Origin: DATARH01 sp963847345
Lineage (GTDB): Bacteria; Pseudomonadota; Alphaproteobacteria; ATCC43930; CGMCC-115725
Direction of reading: 5' to 3'
Length of the DNA stretch: 64,000 nucleotides
Assembly (NCBI GenBank): GCA_963847345.1
Contig: CAWJZU010000015.1
Coordinates: 186,001 to 250,000 of the forward strand
Shown here: positions 27,480 to 36,142 of the stretch, piece by piece
Numbering within the stretch: position 1 is the stretch's first letter
Layout: each line of letters begins with the position of its first letter
Notes under the pieces: model-generated
Database searches by the model: none
Seen by the model: only the letters and a program-made list of their open reading frames with translations
Told to the model about the DNA's origin: nothing
Program-made: the position numbers and the translations under genes

Positions 27480-28373
27480 TCACTTCCGCTTCGGCCCGGA
27501 CACCGGCGGCACGGATTGCAGGTAGACCGCGATAGCCCGGCGATCCTCCCGGCTCAGCTTGGCCGTATTCTTCACGATCTCGGCCATGCTGCCGCCCACC
27601 TCGTCGAAATTCGGGGTCGTCCCATCGGTCAGCATCGTGACGATGTCGTCGGTGCTCCAATAGCCAATTCCGCCTTCCGGGTCGGATGTAATGTTCGGCA
27701 CCTTGCGGCCACCCCGGAGCCAGTCGCCGCCGGCCGGCGCTCCGGCGAGGAAGCGATCCGAATCGGGGGCGCCGAGCCAGGTGCGGGGCGTATGACACTG
27801 GCCGCACCGGCCAATCGTCGCGACGAGATAGGCGCCGCGGTTCCATGCGGCATCCCTGCTCGGATCGTCACGCTCCAAACCGGCCGGCCACGGGCCCGGC
27901 ATCGGAGTCGCCGCGACCGCTACCGCAGCGCGGGCGCGCTGCCATAGCGCCATCGATCCGGCGCGCGGCGGTCCGGTGCTCGACACCGGCGGTATCGTGT
28001 CGAGAAACGATTTGATGTCGGCAAGGTCGCTGTCGGTCAGCCGATTGTAGTATGGAAACGGAAAAATCGGCAGATAGTGGGAATCGTCGGGCGCGATCCC
28101 CCAGCGCATTGCCCGGATGAAATCGGCGTCGCTCCAGCCGCCGATGCCGGTTTCGCGATTGGGCGTGATGTTTGGGGTGACGACAAGGCCGAATTCGGTG
28201 TCGAGGGCTCGCCCGCCGCCATAGGCAGGCGCGTCCAACTCGCCGGCCGTATGACAACGGTTGCATCCGGCGGCCTCGGCGAGATAGCGGCCATGCTCCG
28301 GGTCGGCTGCCCGGGACGCCGCCATCCCGCAGAACAAAACGAGCGCGGCGAGCGCCAGCGGGCCGAGGGTCAA
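27480..28373 (-). CDS. Diheme cytochrome c
   Basis: A 297-residue secreted cytochrome with an N-terminal signal peptide (MTLGPLALAALVLFCGMAA, cleavage near SRAADP). Two CxxCH haem sites are present: CNRCH near residue 37 and CGQCH near 190. Each is followed by family-typical segments (VTPNITPNRETGIGGWSDAD; VPNITSDPEGGIGYWS) and terminal LTDSDLADIKSFLDTIPP or LSREDRRAIAVYLQSVPP. This is the two-domain class I arrangement seen in cytochrome subunits of membrane dehydrogenases and thiosulfate or alcohol oxidation. It follows the c'-type cytochrome gene by 25 bp, so they are likely co-expressed periplasmic electron carriers. Confidence 0.9.
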   Translation of the reverse strand: MTLGPLALAALVLFCGMAASRAADPEHGRYLAEAAGCNRCHTAGELDAPAYGGGRALDTEFGLVVTPNITPNRETGIGGWSDADFIRAMRWGIAPDDSHYLPIFPFPYYNRLTDSDLADIKSFLDTIPPVSSTGPPRAGSMALWQRARAAVAVAATPMPGPWPAGLERDDPSRDAAWNRGAYLVATIGRCGQCHTPRTWLGAPDSDRFLAGAPAGGDWLRGGRKVPNITSDPEGGIGYWSTDDIVTMLTDGTTPNFDEVGGSMAEIVKNTAKLSREDRRAIAVYLQSVPPVSGPKRK

Positions 28374-28398
28374 TGCCGAACGCGCAGCCGCTCGCGGC

Positions 28399-28872
28399 TC
28401 AGGTCTTCGGCTGCCGGAATGGCCGGTGGCAACCGCCGCAGCCCTCCTTGCCCATCGCCTCGAAAGCGGTCGTGATCGTCGCCTTGTCGCCGCTCAGCAG
28501 CGCGGCGTTGAGCGCGACCGCGCGGGCGTGCGCCTGCTGCGCCGCTTCGTTGAACTTATCCCACTGTACCCAGATGTCAGGCTTGGCATAGGATTTATCG
28601 GGATACTCGGCCATGCCACTCTGTTTCGGGAACATGACAGGCACGTTTGCCATCAGCTCGACAAGTTCGGCACCTCCTTTGCGCGCCGCATCGAGATCGC
28701 CTTTGCCCTCCGTGTAGGCCTTGACCGCGCCGAGCGCCTTGCTCTGCGCCTTCATGTGCTCCTGGCGCTGGTTGATCGTCGTGTTCGCGTCCTGCGCCCA
28801 ACCCGCGCTCACACCGGCCACGGCAAGCGCGAAAACCGCCCCGAATACGCCAAGCCTCGCACGCCATCTCAT
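28399..28872 (-). CDS. Cytochrome c'/c556-type protein
   Basis: A 157-residue four-helix-bundle cytochrome. The signal peptide is MRWRARLGVFGAVFALAVAG, with cleavage after GWAQ. A C-terminal CGGCH, in MGKEGCGGCHRPFRQPK, is the single haem attachment site, characteristic of c' and c556 proteins. The preceding helices are rich in Ala, Lys and Glu (ALGAVKAYTEGKGDLDAARK; FNEAAQQAHARAVALNAALL). It probably acts in periplasmic electron transfer or NO binding. It is first of the two-cytochrome unit with the diheme gene downstream. Confidence 0.88.
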   Translation of the reverse strand: MRWRARLGVFGAVFALAVAGVSAGWAQDANTTINQRQEHMKAQSKALGAVKAYTEGKGDLDAARKGGAELVELMANVPVMFPKQSGMAEYPDKSYAKPDIWVQWDKFNEAAQQAHARAVALNAALLSGDKATITTAFEAMGKEGCGGCHRPFRQPKT

Positions 28873-28974
28873 TCAAGTCTCCTCCCTGCCGGGCCTCTCG
28901 GTCCTTGCTGCAACCGAAGTAAATCATTCCACCGAAAAAGCAATCGGCGACAAACACAGGGACGCGCGGACCGG

Positions 28975-29595
28975 TCAGGTTATTCCCGTCTCGATGTGCT
29001 TCTTGAAGCCGGGACGCTGGTGAATCCGGTCGTACCAGGTCCGCAGATTGGGCAGCTCCGGCCGCTCGATCGGAAAGGCGAACCAGCGGTAGATCTGCGT
29101 CCCCAGCACGATCTCGGCGAGGCTCAGATGGTCGCCGGCGAGATACGGTCGGTCCTTGATCTCGTCGTCGACGATGGTCCAGGCGGCGGCGGCGCGGCGT
29201 CGTGCACCCTCGATCGCAGCGGGGTCGCGCGTTTCGGGGGTGCTGCGCACGAGCCCGAACAGCAGCTGACCCATTGGCGCACCGATTACGGCAAGTTGCC
29301 AGTCCATCCAGCGCTCGACATGGGTTCGCGCCGCGGGATCGCGCGGGTAAAGGTGCTCGCCGTTGCGGGTCGTCGCCAGATAGCGGCAGATCGTGTTCAA
29401 CTCCCACATCACGAGGTCGCCGTCCTTGACCGTCGGGACGAGCCCGTTCGGGTTCAACGCCAGATATTCGGGGTCGCGGTTGCCGCCGAACGGCCCGCCA
29501 ACATCGACCCGCTCGAATTCGAGGTCGAGTTCGGCGCAACACCACAGAACCTTCTGCACGTTCGAAGAGGTTGCGCGTCCCCAAATCTTCAGCAT
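28975..29595 (-). CDS. Glutathione S-transferase family protein
   Basis: A 206-residue GST. The thioredoxin-fold N-domain contains MLKIWGRATSSNVQKVLWCC and NPNGLVPTVKDGDLVMWELN (cis-Pro and the GSH-binding Glu/Asn pair; the typical ESxxI is ELNTI). The all-helical C-domain has ERWMDWQLAVIGAPM and YLAGDHLSLAEIVLGTQIY, the conserved N-capping box. The start ATG at 29595 is preferred over an upstream ATG at 29703 because it begins exactly at the family start. It is likely cytosolic and uses glutathione to conjugate or isomerise small electrophiles. Confidence 0.9.
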   Translation of the reverse strand: MLKIWGRATSSNVQKVLWCCAELDLEFERVDVGGPFGGNRDPEYLALNPNGLVPTVKDGDLVMWELNTICRYLATTRNGEHLYPRDPAARTHVERWMDWQLAVIGAPMGQLLFGLVRSTPETRDPAAIEGARRRAAAAWTIVDDEIKDRPYLAGDHLSLAEIVLGTQIYRWFAFPIERPELPNLRTWYDRIHQRPGFKKHIETGIT

Positions 29596-29637
29596 TATCG
29601 TGATCCTCGCGACGACCGTCCGATATGGAGCCTCAGT

Positions 29638-29961
29638 TTGACTGATAGCGCAACCCATCCTCTGGCGACCCCCCGCGAGAAAACCCGGTTTGCCTGGAGG
29701 CACCGCCTCGCCGCGCTGCTATTGTCGATCGGCGCGCTGTCGGCAGTAGTTTTCTTCGTTCCGGCCGCGGCGCACGCGACCAGCGGGCAGGGCACGCTCG
29801 CGATGAAAAAATGGCAGTCGATGGACAAATGCGCGGTCGAGGCGCAGCGTGCCTTTCCCGATTTCACGACCGAATCGAACGCAAAACGCGACGCGAAGCT
29901 CAAGGACTGCTTGGCGATCCAGAACCTTCCCCCGCGCGAGACGGCATCGCCCGCCCGCTGA
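29638..29961 (+). CDS. Small secreted protein with one Cys pair, function unknown
   Basis: A 107-residue frame starting at TTG 29638. Residues 21-47 are a signal-like helix (HRLAALLLSIGALSAVVFF) ending at AAAHA, a good signal-peptidase site. The mature part is about 60 residues: MKKWQSMDKCAVEAQRAFPD, a run of charged residues with Lys and Asp, then LKDCLAIQNLPPRE. The two cysteines could form a disulfide. I recall similar short periplasmic proteins in alphaproteobacteria but no function. No good ribosome site sits near the TTG, so the start is uncertain. Transcribed divergently from the GST. Confidence 0.6.
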   Translation: MTDSATHPLATPREKTRFAWRHRLAALLLSIGALSAVVFFVPAAAHATSGQGTLAMKKWQSMDKCAVEAQRAFPDFTTESNAKRDAKLKDCLAIQNLPPRETASPAR

Positions 29962-29998
29962 CCCCGCCGGGATTGCGTTCGCGTCTCCCGTCTTTGAA

Positions 29999-31198
29999 TC
30001 AATACGAACGCGGCATCCCGAGCACGTGCTGGCCGATATAGGCGAGGATCAAATTGGTCGAGATCGGCGCGGTCTGGTACAGGCGGCATTCGCGCCATTT
30101 GCGCTCGATGTCGTATTCGCGGGCATAGGCGAAACCGCCATAGGTCTGCATCGTTGCCTCCGCCGCGTGCCAGGTTGCCTCCGAGGCCAGCAGTTTGGCC
30201 ATATTGGCGTCGGCTCCGCAGTCCCGGCCGGCGTCGAACAGCGCCGCGGCGCGGCGGCAGATCATGTCGGCCGCCTCCAGTTCGGCCCAGGCGCGGGCCA
30301 GCGGAAACTGCACCCCCTGGTTCTGCCCGATCGGCCGGTCGAACACGACCCGTTCCTTGGCGTATTCGATTCCCTTGTTGAGCAGCCAGCGCCCGTCGCC
30401 GATGCATTCCTGCGCGACCAGGATGCGCTCGGCGTTCATCCCGTCGAGGATATAGCGGAAGCCTTTCCCCTCCTCGCCGATCAGGTTTTCCGCCGGAACC
30501 TTCAGATTGTCGAAAAACACCTCGTTGGTGTTGTGGTTGATCATCGCCTCGATCGGCCGGATTTCGAGACCGTTGCCGAGGCTCTCGCGCAGATCGACCA
30601 GAAACACCGAGAGCCCGTCGGTGCGGCGCTTGACTTCCTCGATCGGGGTCGTGCGCGCCAGCAGCAGCATCAGATCGGACTGCCGCGCCCGCGACGTCCA
30701 CACCTTTTGGCCGCTGACGAGGTAATGGTCGCCGTTGCCGCCGCGCACCGCGCGGGTCTTGAGCCTGGTCGTATCGGAGCCGGTGGTCGGCTCGGTGACG
30801 CCGAACGCCTGCAGCCGCAATTCGCCTGACGCGATCTTCGGCAGATAGCGCTCTTTCTGCTCCCGGCTGCCGTGCCGCAGCAACGTTCCCATGATGTACA
30901 TCTGCGCGTGCCCCTGGCTGGCCGTGCAGCCCGACGCGTTGATCTCCTCCAAGATCACCGCGGCGGCGCGCAACGGCAGGCCGGAGCCGCCGTATTCCTC
31001 CGGGATCAGCGAGGCAAGAAACCCGGCTCGCGTCAATTCGTCGACGAATTCGGCCGGATAGGCCTGCTCGTCCTCAAGGCGGCGCCAATAGGCCCCGGGA
31101 TATTTCTCGCAGATCCTGCGCACCGACTGACGCAGCTCGGGATAATCCTCCCCGAGCGCCAGCATGACCGGCTCGCCGGATGGATCGCCGTAAGCCAT
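29999..31198 (-). CDS. Acyl-CoA dehydrogenase
   Basis: A 399-residue flavoprotein of the acyl-CoA dehydrogenase family. It has an N-terminal helical domain with YPAEFVDELTRAGFLASLIP and GSGLPLRAAAVILEEINASG. The FAD-binding middle domain contains QAFGVTEPTTGSDTTRLKTR and VSGQKVWTSRARQSDLMLL. The C-terminal bundle has ERVVFDRPIGQNQGVQFPLA and MQTYGGFAYAREYDIERKWR. The catalytic base position cannot be fixed by eye; a Glu is expected near the YGG-Y-A-E segment, which here is GGFAYAREYD. The frame is unbroken, unlike the other acyl-CoA dehydrogenase at 62.2-63.3 kb. Substrate chain type is unknown. Confidence 0.92.
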   Translation of the reverse strand: MAYGDPSGEPVMLALGEDYPELRQSVRRICEKYPGAYWRRLEDEQAYPAEFVDELTRAGFLASLIPEEYGGSGLPLRAAAVILEEINASGCTASQGHAQMYIMGTLLRHGSREQKERYLPKIASGELRLQAFGVTEPTTGSDTTRLKTRAVRGGNGDHYLVSGQKVWTSRARQSDLMLLLARTTPIEEVKRRTDGLSVFLVDLRESLGNGLEIRPIEAMINHNTNEVFFDNLKVPAENLIGEEGKGFRYILDGMNAERILVAQECIGDGRWLLNKGIEYAKERVVFDRPIGQNQGVQFPLARAWAELEAADMICRRAAALFDAGRDCGADANMAKLLASEATWHAAEATMQTYGGFAYAREYDIERKWRECRLYQTAPISTNLILAYIGQHVLGMPRSY

Positions 31199-31329
31199 CG
31201 CCCACTCCTTCTCCGCATCCGCTTCGGGCGAAAGTAACGCAATGGCGCCGCGAATTCCAGCAGTAGACGCGGATCAGGCTTTGACCGGCCGCTTGCGGGC
31301 AGCCGGACGGGGCGGGACCAGTCCGGACG

Positions 31330-31427
31330 GATTGTGAGCTGAGTGTGTACCAGAGACGTATCGCCGTTTCCGCTTGCGGATGCCGCTCCCAGAACCGGCG
31401 AAGGGTCCTGAGGGCGATAATCTGCAT
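31330..31427 (-). pseudogene. Remnant of a HigB-family type II toxin gene
   Basis: Within the 298-bp gap between two genes, the minus strand encodes MQIIALRTLRRFWERHPQAE followed by TAIRLWYTLSS. This matches the start of HigB toxins, mRNA interferases of the RelE superfamily whose N-termini read like MRIIA-TLRxFWExHPdAExpLrxWY. After about 32 codons the similarity ends and the frame becomes Arg/Pro-rich. No remaining HigB core and no HigA antitoxin gene is visible downstream. It is most simply a decayed toxin-antitoxin locus. Confidence 0.6.
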
Positions 31428-31496
31428 GCCGGACTACTTAAGCTTTTCCCGACAAGGAGCTATACCGATAGTCAGTTTCATTCAGCTTCGGGATTT

Positions 31497-32204
31497 ATGA
31501 CGAATTTTGACATGACCCTGGCTCACTGCCCGCCCGAGAAAGACGTGCCGAGGGGCTGGCCCAGCTCTGCTGTGAGCGGCACGGAAAACCTGCCCGAGCG
31601 GGCGCGCGTCTGGCTCGATTTCTGGTTCGGCCCGCCGGGCGACCCCGCGCGCTATCGCCACAAACAGATCTGGTTCCGTAGCACCCCCGAATTCGACGCC
31701 GCGGTTTGTTCCGGTTTCGCGGCCGACCACGACGCCGCGGTGGCCGGCGCCTTAGCGGATTGGGAGAATGCGCCGGACAGCGCGCTGGCGCTGATCATGC
31801 TGCTCGATCAGGTGCCGCGCCACATCTTCCGCAGCACTCCGCGCGCATGGGCGAGCGACCAACTCGCGCTCGCCGGCGCGAACCGGGCGCTCGCCCGCGG
31901 CTTCGACAAGGACGTGCCGCCGGGCTGGCGGCTGTTCTTCTACCTGCCGTTCGAGCACAGCGAAAATCTTGCGGACCAGCGCCGCGGGCTCGATCTGATC
32001 CTGGCGATCCCGCCGGTGCCGGGGCGGCCCGGAGACGGCAGGATGACCCGGCTGCATCTCGAAATAATCGAGCGCTTCGGCCGCTTCCCGCACCGCAACG
32101 CAATCCTCGGACGGCCATCGACAAAAGAGGAACTCGCCTTCCTCGCCGAATGCGAGCACCGCTTCGGCCAACCGACCCCGGAGCCGGAACAGGACTCGGC
32201 CTGA
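31497..32204 (+). CDS. DUF924 family protein
   Basis: A 235-residue DUF924 protein, an all-helical TPR-like fold of unknown function found widely in proteobacteria. Family blocks are VWLDFWFGPPGDPAR, KQIWFRSTPEFDAAV and SALALIMLLDQVPRHIFRST. The terminal part has FFYLPFEHSENLADQ and RFGRFPHRNAILGRPST, followed by EELAFL. The start is probably ATG 31497; a second ATG at 31512 would also serve. The first 35 residues look variable. No operon partner is evident: the next gene is convergent. Confidence 0.9.
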   Translation: MTNFDMTLAHCPPEKDVPRGWPSSAVSGTENLPERARVWLDFWFGPPGDPARYRHKQIWFRSTPEFDAAVCSGFAADHDAAVAGALADWENAPDSALALIMLLDQVPRHIFRSTPRAWASDQLALAGANRALARGFDKDVPPGWRLFFYLPFEHSENLADQRRGLDLILAIPPVPGRPGDGRMTRLHLEIIERFGRFPHRNAILGRPSTKEELAFLAECEHRFGQPTPEPEQDSA

Positions 32205-32228
32205 CCGCGAACAACCGCGGGGACACCA

Positions 32229-32459
32229 TCACACCTCGGCGGTGGCGAGGATATGTGCCACCGCGTGGCCGGCGAGCTCCTTTTTGACGTGAGGATATCG
32301 GCGCAGATATCGCTTCAATGCCTCGTCGAACGGTTTCGCCGTTCCCAAAAGGGAGCTTTCGCGATAGGCGTCGAGAACGACCTTTCTTGCGTTTTCGTCG
32401 ATATCGCTGCGCTCGCGCCCTCCGGGCATTCTCGGACTTACCACCAGCACTGCCGTCAA
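32229..32459 (-). CDS. Small conserved-looking protein, function unknown
   Basis: A 76-residue frame. Residues 18-76 look like a genuine helical protein: DIDENARKVVLDAYRESSLL, followed by a GTAKPFDEALKRYLRRYPHV block and ending GHAVAHILATAEV. I believe similar short proteins occur in Rhodospirillales and Bradyrhizobiaceae as hypothetical proteins. The first 17 residues are less convincing and the start could be a later codon. It converges with the DUF924 gene, with 24 bp between them. Confidence 0.55.
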   Translation of the reverse strand: MTAVLVVSPRMPGGRERSDIDENARKVVLDAYRESSLLGTAKPFDEALKRYLRRYPHVKKELAGHAVAHILATAEV

Positions 32460-32630
32460 CTCACCCTCACCGCGTTGCCTCTGTCGCGGACAACGAACCC
32501 GTGAGCGCGGGCCGGGTTCCGGCGGGAAAACCCAAGTTAATGAAAAACCGGATGTTTTCGGCGATCCACTGACCTATGTGGAACGCGGTGTGCGCCCAAC
32601 ATCAGGCCCAACCGGCGGCTCGCCGCTCGG

Positions 32631-33341
32631 TCACTCGAGCAGCCGTCCGATGCCCGGAATGCGGTCCTTGCTGCCAAGCCGCATTAACATACCCCACAGC
32701 GCGGCCTGGTTGGTCGTGACGACCGGCTTGCCGAATTCGGCCTCCCAGGCGGCGATCGCCGCCATTGTCGGAAAATTGCCGCCGGGGACGACAAAGGCCT
32801 CGATCTCGGGGCGGTCGATACGGGCGAAGGCGTCGCGCGCCATCTCCGGCCCGAGATTGCCGATCATGTACGAATCGGTCGCGGCAAACCCTTCCAGCGC
32901 GACGACCGACAACCCATAGCGCCCCTCGTAATAGCGCCTGGCACTGGCGATCACGGTCTCGGAATAGGGCGAGACAAGCGCGATGCGCTTCGTCCCGAGC
33001 GCGTTCAGCGCCTCGCCGATCGCCATTGCCGAGGTGAACCCCGGCGCGTTGGCGCCCAGCATCAGCCGCATCGCCTTGTCATCGTAATCCTCGGAGAACA
33101 GGCTCGCCGAGGTCTGGATCAGCATGACGATCTCGACCCTGGCGGTGCCGAGCAGCTTCGATTGGTACTCGACATCGGTATCGAGAGGCGGCGAGAACGG
33201 CGACCCGTCGATCGACGCCGATTTGACCCGTGCGTAATGCGGCTGCCATCCCTGCGGCAAAAGCCGGGTGAATTCGGTCTCAACGGTCGTGTTCGTCGAC
33301 GGAATCAGGACGCCGAAATGACGGATTGTCTCAGTTGGCAT
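32631..33341 (-). CDS. Maleate isomerase/Asp-Glu racemase-like protein without cysteines
   Basis: A 236-residue member of the arylmalonate decarboxylase/maleate cis-trans isomerase branch. It has FGVLIPSTNTTVETEFTRLL at the N-terminus, VEIVMLIQTSASLFSEDY near residue 75, and KRIALVSPYSETVIASARRY. EAFVVPGGNFPTMAAIAAWE lies near 187. Active enzymes use two cysteines, one in a (C)TSGS-like loop and one in an SCTN-like loop. Here these read QTSAS and PGGNF, and the whole protein has no cysteine. The fold assignment is good; the chemistry must differ or be absent. The frame is unbroken. Confidence 0.75.
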   Translation of the reverse strand: MPTETIRHFGVLIPSTNTTVETEFTRLLPQGWQPHYARVKSASIDGSPFSPPLDTDVEYQSKLLGTARVEIVMLIQTSASLFSEDYDDKAMRLMLGANAPGFTSAMAIGEALNALGTKRIALVSPYSETVIASARRYYEGRYGLSVVALEGFAATDSYMIGNLGPEMARDAFARIDRPEIEAFVVPGGNFPTMAAIAAWEAEFGKPVVTTNQAALWGMLMRLGSKDRIPGIGRLLE

Positions 33342-33484
33342 CGGAGGTCCTTGTCTCTGCGCAGGTTGTGGACGCGCTTAGCTTGCCCGCCCGCCGGCAT
33401 AAGGCAAGCCGATCCGGCGCATGCGGTCGAGCGGGTCGACACACGGCAATGCCGGCGCCCCATCGCCCCCTTTCCCCGGCGCGG

Positions 33485-34714
33485 TCAATCCTCCTCACGC
33501 GGCGGCAGCCAGCCCGTCTGCCGTCCGAGACGCCGGTCGATCAAGGCAACAACGATCGTAATATAGAGCGGCAGCGCAAAGACCAGAAAGGCAAGCGAAT
33601 AAAATAACGTTTCGTTGCGCAGCGCAATGACCGGGCGGAGGATTTCATCGACCGGCACCATGATTGCCAGCAGCTGGTCCTTGCCGTAACGTGGTGGAAT
33701 TTCGGAGATGTGCCCGACGAAGGTTCGCCCGGCTACATTGTAGATCCGCGACCCCAATGTCAGGTTCCTTTGATACAACTCGACCAGAGCGCCAATCGCC
33801 GGATCGTGAAGGTCGGCAACCTTGGGCAGCGCAGCCGTGCTTTGACCACCCGGCCCCGCTTCGGCTGACGCTACAACGCCGGGAGCAACGACAATCTCAC
33901 CGGCTTTGGTGAATACGAAAGCGATGCTCAATTCCGTGATGTTCTGTTCGCTCAGAAACTCTGCCAGATCGGTCGCGGCGAGATCGGCTCCCATGACCCC
34001 AGGCACCCGACCGGTGAAGCTTCGGCTCAGCGTAAATCCGGGATCGCCGCTGCTGGCGAAAATGTAAAGATCGCTGCGCTTCACTTCCTCGCTCCCCTTC
34101 GCAGCCTTGAACCAGCCACGCTGCCGAGGATCGAACGGCGGAGCCGCGTCGTTTCGTCCAATGACACTGCCGTCATCGGCGAGAAAGAGCCAGCGCGACT
34201 TCAGGTGGTCGTCCGGGCTGGCTTCAACGATTTCGTTTGCGAATACCGCATCCGGTGGGGCGTCGAGCCGGGCGCGCAGCGACTTTCCCGCATCGCCGCC
34301 AATATGGCTGACCATGAAGAACTCGCCATTGTCGAAACCGACATACAGCGAGCGTATTTGCGGATAGATCCGCAACGCTCGCAGGAACATCTCCCGAGCC
34401 GGCGGGTCGTCCCTCACGGATGGCGAGGTAAGAGCCGGTAAGCGCGACGCTAGGCCGATGATCGCGTAGATCGGATCGTACAGCCGCTTAAGCCGATCCA
34501 AAACCTTTTCGTCGGTCACGATGATCAGGCGCTCGGCCGCGGCGAACACCAGCTGGTTGGTCTTTGTCGAGTTGTACCAGATGATCCCGCCGGCCAGGGC
34601 GAGGACCATCAAAAGCAACAACCCGGTAATGCTGAGGTAAATGCCCCAGAGAGAACCGGTGCGCCGCGGCGCCGTGCCCTGCCGGTTACCCGCGTCGCGC
34701 GGTTGCACCCTCAT
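33485..34714 (-). CDS. Double-Cache periplasmic sensor protein with no output domain
   Basis: A 409-residue membrane protein. One helix lies at about residues 24-47 (IYLSITGLLLLMVLALAGGI). A periplasmic dCache-type ligand domain of about 320 residues follows, with IRSLYVGFDNGEFFMVSHIG, FDPRQRGWFKAAKG and GFTLSRSFTGRVPGVMGADL. A second helix lies near 375-400 (FYSLAFLVFALPLYITIVVA). The protein ends 15 residues later in RRLGRQTGWLPPREED. The usual HAMP, kinase, GGDEF or cyclase module is missing, and the 142 bp downstream do not encode one. It is either truncated or a stand-alone sensor that signals through a partner. Confidence 0.8.
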   Translation of the reverse strand: MRVQPRDAGNRQGTAPRRTGSLWGIYLSITGLLLLMVLALAGGIIWYNSTKTNQLVFAAAERLIIVTDEKVLDRLKRLYDPIYAIIGLASRLPALTSPSVRDDPPAREMFLRALRIYPQIRSLYVGFDNGEFFMVSHIGGDAGKSLRARLDAPPDAVFANEIVEASPDDHLKSRWLFLADDGSVIGRNDAAPPFDPRQRGWFKAAKGSEEVKRSDLYIFASSGDPGFTLSRSFTGRVPGVMGADLAATDLAEFLSEQNITELSIAFVFTKAGEIVVAPGVVASAEAGPGGQSTAALPKVADLHDPAIGALVELYQRNLTLGSRIYNVAGRTFVGHISEIPPRYGKDQLLAIMVPVDEILRPVIALRNETLFYSLAFLVFALPLYITIVVALIDRRLGRQTGWLPPREED

Positions 34715-34984
34715 GGTAGGTCACGCGCCGCGGTCGTGGGTCGCTTCCGGCATCTCACGGCAATCGCGGGAAGAGGCACGGCGCACCTCGATCAGGATGA
34801 CCGCGACAGGCGGACCAGCAAACGCGGTGACGCACGCGACCGGATGATTCGCGCGGGATTATTACGCGGAAACGGCTGCCGGACAATCCTTCGATACCTC
34901 GACAGGCGCGGGCATCGCTTCCCTGATGCGAGTGACGTGAAACAATGTCGCGGGGCGCCGATCCGCCGCCGCGACCAATTTCGC

Positions 34985-36071
34985 TCACGCGGTCTCGTCG
35001 AGCGCGGCGACGAAATCGTCGATGATCCGGGATGGCGCCCGGCGCAGGATCGTCTCGTTTGTGTGCAGCGTGAATTCGGCGCCATCGTCCCATGCGCGCC
35101 GCGCCGGGCGGATCGCGATGCCATGGGCCAGCAATGCGTCGGGCAGGGTCGCGGCGCCGGAGCCGGCGACGCGCAGTAGCGTGACATTCGTCGCGCCGGG
35201 AGGCCGCTCGATCGTGATCCGGCGATGCTCGGCGAGCGCCTCCAGTAGCCGCTCGGAGACGGCGACCGCCTCCGCGAAGCGCTCCGAAAATCCCTCGAGA
35301 GAATGCAGCGCGACCGCGGCGCAGGGCCAGGCGTGCGGCAGGCTGCCGCCGAACATGCGGCGCTCGTGGTAGAGCCCGTCGAACAGCGCCCGCGGCCCCG
35401 CGAGGATCGCGCCCGATGCCGCGTTCAGGTATTTCCACAGCGATACGTAGACCGTATCGAACAGCGCGGCCGTTTCGGCCGGCGCGATCCCGGTATAGGC
35501 GGACTGAATCAACAGCCGCGCGCCGTCGAGATGCAGCCCATGCCGCGCTCGCGCGCAAATCGCGATATCGCCCGCATTGCCGCCGGGTTAAAGGCTTCGC
35601 CGGCAACGCGGCGCACCGGCGTCTCGATCGAGATCGCGCCGACCGGCACCGCGACCCGCATCTCCGGCGCTCCGGTAACCGCCTGCTCGATTTCAGCCAG
35701 CGAAATCGTCGCGCGCCCCGGCGCCAGCGGCACCAGCGTCAGCCCGCTGAGATGCTGTCGCGCAGTCGCCTTCGTCGTTCCACAGATGGCTTTCCTGCTG
35801 CACCAGCACCCGCCTGCCCGCGCCCTGTTGTCAGCCGCCGCACCGCGAGATGATTGGCCAGCGTCCCGGTCGGCAGGAAAACCGCCGCCTCCTTGCCGAG
35901 CAGCGCCGCCATCCGCTCTTCGAGTTCAGCGACGACCCCGCCGCGCGAATAATCATCGACCTCGATACCGCACCGCTCGGAAATGTCGGCCAGCAGCCGG
36001 GCATACTCCGCCGGCGAGAGGTTAAGCCCATCTGAGCGGAACTGTAGCGTTGGATTGTCGCCTTTCGGCAT
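34985..36071 (-). pseudogene. Threonine aldolase/beta-eliminating lyase family, with at least three frameshifts
   Basis: Pieces in three frames rebuild one low-specificity threonine-aldolase-like PLP enzyme. The N-terminus starts at ATG 36071 with MPKGDNPTLQFRSDGLNLSP, then LLGKEAAVFLPTGTLANHLA. The frame breaks near 35830, then gives RVLVQQESHLWNDEGDCA. It breaks again near 35780 and continues QHLSGLTLVPLAPGRATISL. A third break near 35537, where one C is missing in GGGCTG, leads to HLDGARLLIQSAYTGIAPAE. The last piece holds the PLP lysine in VSLWKYLNAASGAILAG. The intact family cleaves beta-hydroxy amino acids. It is the most fragmented gene in the window. Confidence 0.8.
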
Positions 36072-36142
36072 GACTCGTCGTTCCGCATCGCCACAAACTG
36101 AATTAGCATACCCCCAATTCGGCCAACCGCGAGGACTCCGCG

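Noticed and set aside
34715..34984. Possible gene in the 270-bp gap between the Cache protein and threonine aldolase
   Set aside because: Frames are Arg-rich and lack starts with ribosome sites; nothing recognisable was seen.
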